A stretch of 64,000 bases of DNA from Closterium sp. NIES-65 (lineage: Eukaryota; Streptophyta; Zygnematophyceae; Desmidiales; Closteriaceae): NCBI GenBank assembly GCA_948144175.1, contig CANXME010002127.1:186001-250000 (forward strand). The letters run 5' to 3'. The notes under the pieces are model-generated. The model worked only from the letters and a program-made list of their open reading frames with translations. It had not been told where the DNA came from and did no database searches. Shown here one piece after another: positions 61,702 to 64,000 of this stretch (position 1 is its first letter; each line of letters begins with the position of its first letter). The translations under genes and the position numbers were made by a program.

Positions 61702-63360
61702 TTAGGCACATTGGAGCCTATTGTGACTATAACATGTTTCTGGGTCCGCACGGTAACCGACTGTCTTTTGATAATGTTTTTGTCGTGCTGCTTCGTCGTT
61801 TGCCTCCCCTTCAGGTCCTGCGTCGGTGGCGGAGTCGGTGTCGGCGGCGAGTGCGCGAATTGCTTTTCGCTCCAGAAGCACGCCGGGAATACCGATGATG
61901 TCGTCGGTGTCGCCGGCTTCGACTTGGTCTCCGGTAACGAGCAAGCATTGGTTGGGCCATTCCCGAACTGGGAGTCCCTTCACAGGGATTCTGAAGTAAT
62001 TGTATTCAGAGCCGATGACCTCAATTTCTTGTGGTCCTTGTACTGGCGGCTCCGGCTCCTCGGTAGGTTTGGGTAACTCTGTTGGTTCTCCCATAAATTC
62101 GTAGGCTTCTTCTTCTTCTGACTCTTTTGCCATGTGCTCGGGTGTGTTAGGGGCGTATTGATCTGGGAGAGGTGGACCTCCCCAGCAGGTGCCGCGAGTT
62201 GCCCAGTATGGGTCGACGACGGCAACTTCCGCAGGAGGAAAACCAGCTGCTTCCGCGCGCCTTTGTTCTGCTTCGGCCGTGGTGTCCCATCCTCCTCTGG
62301 CGCCCCATGTGACTTCGGCGGTCTCTGCTTCTCCAACTGCTCCTCTTATTGTTGCGCCAACTTCCTCTGCTGGAACTGCGCCCCTCCAACTTGCGGCTGC
62401 TTCTTCTGGAGTTAGTACTTCTCCCCAGGGTCCGAGCGCGGGCTCGGAAGTGTTCCAGCCCGGCCAGTCTGTCTCCGCTGCCTTGTTTTCCTCGGTTGGT
62501 TGAGTTGCAGGTCCTGACGTGCCGCTGTCTTCTTCCAATGTGGCAGGTCCGGTTTCTGCAGGGTTGGAGGTCGAGGCAGTCGGGACAGTGCGCAAGCGTA
62601 GAAGGCCGTCGGAGGCTGGTCGCTCGAGGTCCATCTCGTCGGGATGTGACCATGTTGGTGGCTCTGTGGGAGTTTTTTTCAGTAGTAGTGTGCGGTGGGA
62701 GTCGCCGGTGGTGCCCTGAGCCGAAAATTGCAGCACGAAGACTCCATCATCATCGATCGCCTTTCCGATGTAAGTTTCGTTGTGGAAGAGCTCGAATGTC
62801 TTTTCCTTCCGATTGCTGCGAATGTCGATTCCGCACTGCATGAGTTGAGCTAATGAGAGTAAGTTGTTTTGTAGATCAGGGGCGACGAGAACGTCCTCGA
62901 TGTGAATGGTGAACTTCGTGTCATCGGCCTCGAGGTAGATTTCGCCAATCTCATATGCCTTCATTTTTCCGTTGTTGGCGGCGGTGATTTCGCAGGGTCG
63001 TCGCATGCGTTGAGAGTTGCTGATGAACTTTGGCGATCCCACCATGTGTTGTCCGCAGCAACTGTCGAGGTACCATGTGTCCAGATCCTCGTAGTGCTGG
63101 CGGGCGAGGTTGGCAATCTTGGGCGTGACGATGCGATCAAGGTCGCCGGTGTACGGTGAGAGGGCAAAATATCTGTTTGCGGAAATGCTCAGCGGCGATT
63201 CCGGAGTAGGGGGAGGGAGCTCGAAGTCAGGAGGAATGTCTGAGGGGCGAGAGGACCAGGTAAAAGCTGTTGGGTCATTGTGTGGACTGGGCGCAACGGG
63301 GTTGATGGGATTGTCGCGAGTGAATGTTGTTCGATCCCAGTAAAGGGACCCTCTGTTGCG
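61702..63360 (-). pseudogene. Copia J protease and long acidic/Pro-rich linker
   Basis: Near 63050-63080 the frame reads DTWYLDSCCGQHMVGSPKF, a Copia protease core with DSCCGQH instead of DSGAS-H. It is followed by protease strands (VLVAPDLQNNLLSLAQLMQCG). About 350 residues rich in Glu, Pro, Thr and Gly, with a Trp-containing stretch, then run to a stop at 61702. A TGA at 63361-63363 separates it from Gag. The linker is unusually long for this position. Confidence 0.7.
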
Positions 63361-63948
63361 TCAAGCCATGCAGCTTATGATGGTTCCTTTTCCTTTGTCC
63401 TTCGCCGTGATGAGTGCAGAGGATTGGGAAGTTCTGGCGACGGAAGGAGGCGACACAGTGGCGGAGGGCTTTGTCTGCGTCGATGGTTGTTGGCTGGAGG
63501 CGTTGCGCCGCTCGTCAGCGGCCTGACGCTTGTAGCACTGGTCGATAGAGTGGCCAGACTTCTTGCAGTATTTGCAGAAAGCTCCCTTCTTTCCGCGTTG
63601 TTCCCCTTGTGAAGCTCCTGTGTAGAAGACTAATTTCTCTCGTTTTACATTCTTCTCGTTGTACAGGTCGATTTCCTTCTGCTCCGAAAGAAGTGTGGCG
63701 CACAGAGCTGACTCTGATATGGTTGCTCGGGCGCGAAGGAGTGACTGGCATTGTCGCCAGTCGGGGCCGAGGCCAGAGATGACCATCGAGATGAACATGT
63801 CGTCGGGGACAGTCCCATCGCATTTCTTAACTTGGTCACGCAGATTGCGGCACCGCTTGACATACGGTCCCGCTTTCTCCCCTTGCTTCATTTTAATTGA
63901 AGTCAGTTGGCTGAGTAGACGGCTCATCGTAACTGGATCTGTTGCCAT
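63361..63948 (-). CDS. Copia J Gag, C-terminal part
   Basis: UBN2-type Gag (MSRLLSQLTSIKMKQGEKAG, FISMVISGLGPDW) followed by the zinc knuckle CKYCKKSGHSIDQC (CX2CX4HX4C) and a Ser/Thr-rich tail. The true start lies further right, possibly beyond the window edge. The frame ends at a TGA just before the protease region. Confidence 0.78.
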   Translation of the reverse strand: MATDPVTMSRLLSQLTSIKMKQGEKAGPYVKRCRNLRDQVKKCDGTVPDDMFISMVISGLGPDWRQCQSLLRARATISESALCATLLSEQKEIDLYNEKNVKREKLVFYTGASQGEQRGKKGAFCKYCKKSGHSIDQCYKRQAADERRNASSQQPSTQTKPSATVSPPSVARTSQSSALITAKDKGKGTIISCMA

Positions 63949-64000
63949 GTATGAGTTGCGCAGGTGTTCCTAGGAGGTTTGCGCGGGAGCCCACTCCGTC

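Larger units (their letters stand above)
9839..64000 (-). mobile_element. Element J: outermost Copia LTR retrotransposon (5' end outside window)
   Basis: J is the host of the whole nested stack. Its 3' LTR is 9839-10224, followed by a polypurine tract and the RNase H end (10225-10817). The remainder resumes at 58575 after Copia H and runs past 64000. Joining 10817 to 58575 across one TSD copy restores an uninterrupted RT-RNase H frame, which independently confirms the nesting. Domain order on the minus strand is Gag with a classic zinc knuckle, protease, integrase, RT and RNase H, as in Copia. J is a different lineage from B/G/H/I and N. Its frame has several stops and a possible foreign insert at 60905-61699, so it is inactive. 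Confidence 0.85.

Overview
The window looks like nuclear DNA of a GC-rich streptophyte, most plausibly a charophyte green alga. That placement is an inference from plant-type spliced genes, a chromodomain Gypsy element, Copia elements primed by initiator-Met-type tRNA, and decay at CHG-context cytosines. No prokaryotic, organellar or CRISPR features are visible.

Left part (1-9838). Two host genes are well supported: an mRNA cap guanine-N7 methyltransferase (3462-5211, with an apparent frame switch in a G-rich tract) and a four-exon secreted GH29 alpha-L-fucosidase (5498-9213, 642 codons, poly-Leu signal peptide, minisatellites in introns 1 and 2). The 3' end of an unidentified spliced gene lies at about 871-1265. 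Its last codons are interrupted by a complete 1.46-kb non-autonomous LTR element (M, 1255-2711). Two further fragments of the same non-autonomous family (K, L) lie at 1-868.

Right part (9839-64000). This is one nested stack of LTR retrotransposons. For every complete insertion I can read both LTRs and an exact 5-bp target-site duplication (TSD). Copia J (3' LTR 9839-10224; 5' end beyond the window) was hit by Copia H (10823-58569, TSD ttctc). H was hit by chromodomain Gypsy E (11263-45303, TSD agcag) and by Copia I (45505-52969, TSD ggtag). E was hit by a related Gypsy F (12769-40656, TSD ccctg). F was hit by Copia G (13262-20729, plus strand, TSD tatcc), non-autonomous element C (31100-40268, TSD aaccc) and Copia B (23671-31093, TSD aaacc, abutting C). 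C was hit by Copia N (31943-39546, 1.1-kb LTRs, TSD tagga). The deepest path, J>H>E>F>C>N, is six levels.

How the parts relate. B, G, H and I form one Copia family with 128-133 bp LTRs, a GC-rich leader, one Gag-Pol frame, a Gly-rich Gag tail and a widened zinc-knuckle-like cluster. Only B has an uninterrupted polyprotein (1998 aa) with identical LTRs, so it is the likeliest active copy. G and I also have identical LTRs but broken frames. The coding-less elements K, L, M and C share LTR tips, the 3' sub-terminal block and PBS-proximal hairpins with the B family, which suggests they are its trans-mobilised partners. F is a Gypsy derivative that lost RT-RNase H through a microhomology deletion. 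Seven of thirteen readable nonsense mutations are C-to-T changes in CAG context, as expected from deamination of CHG-methylated DNA.
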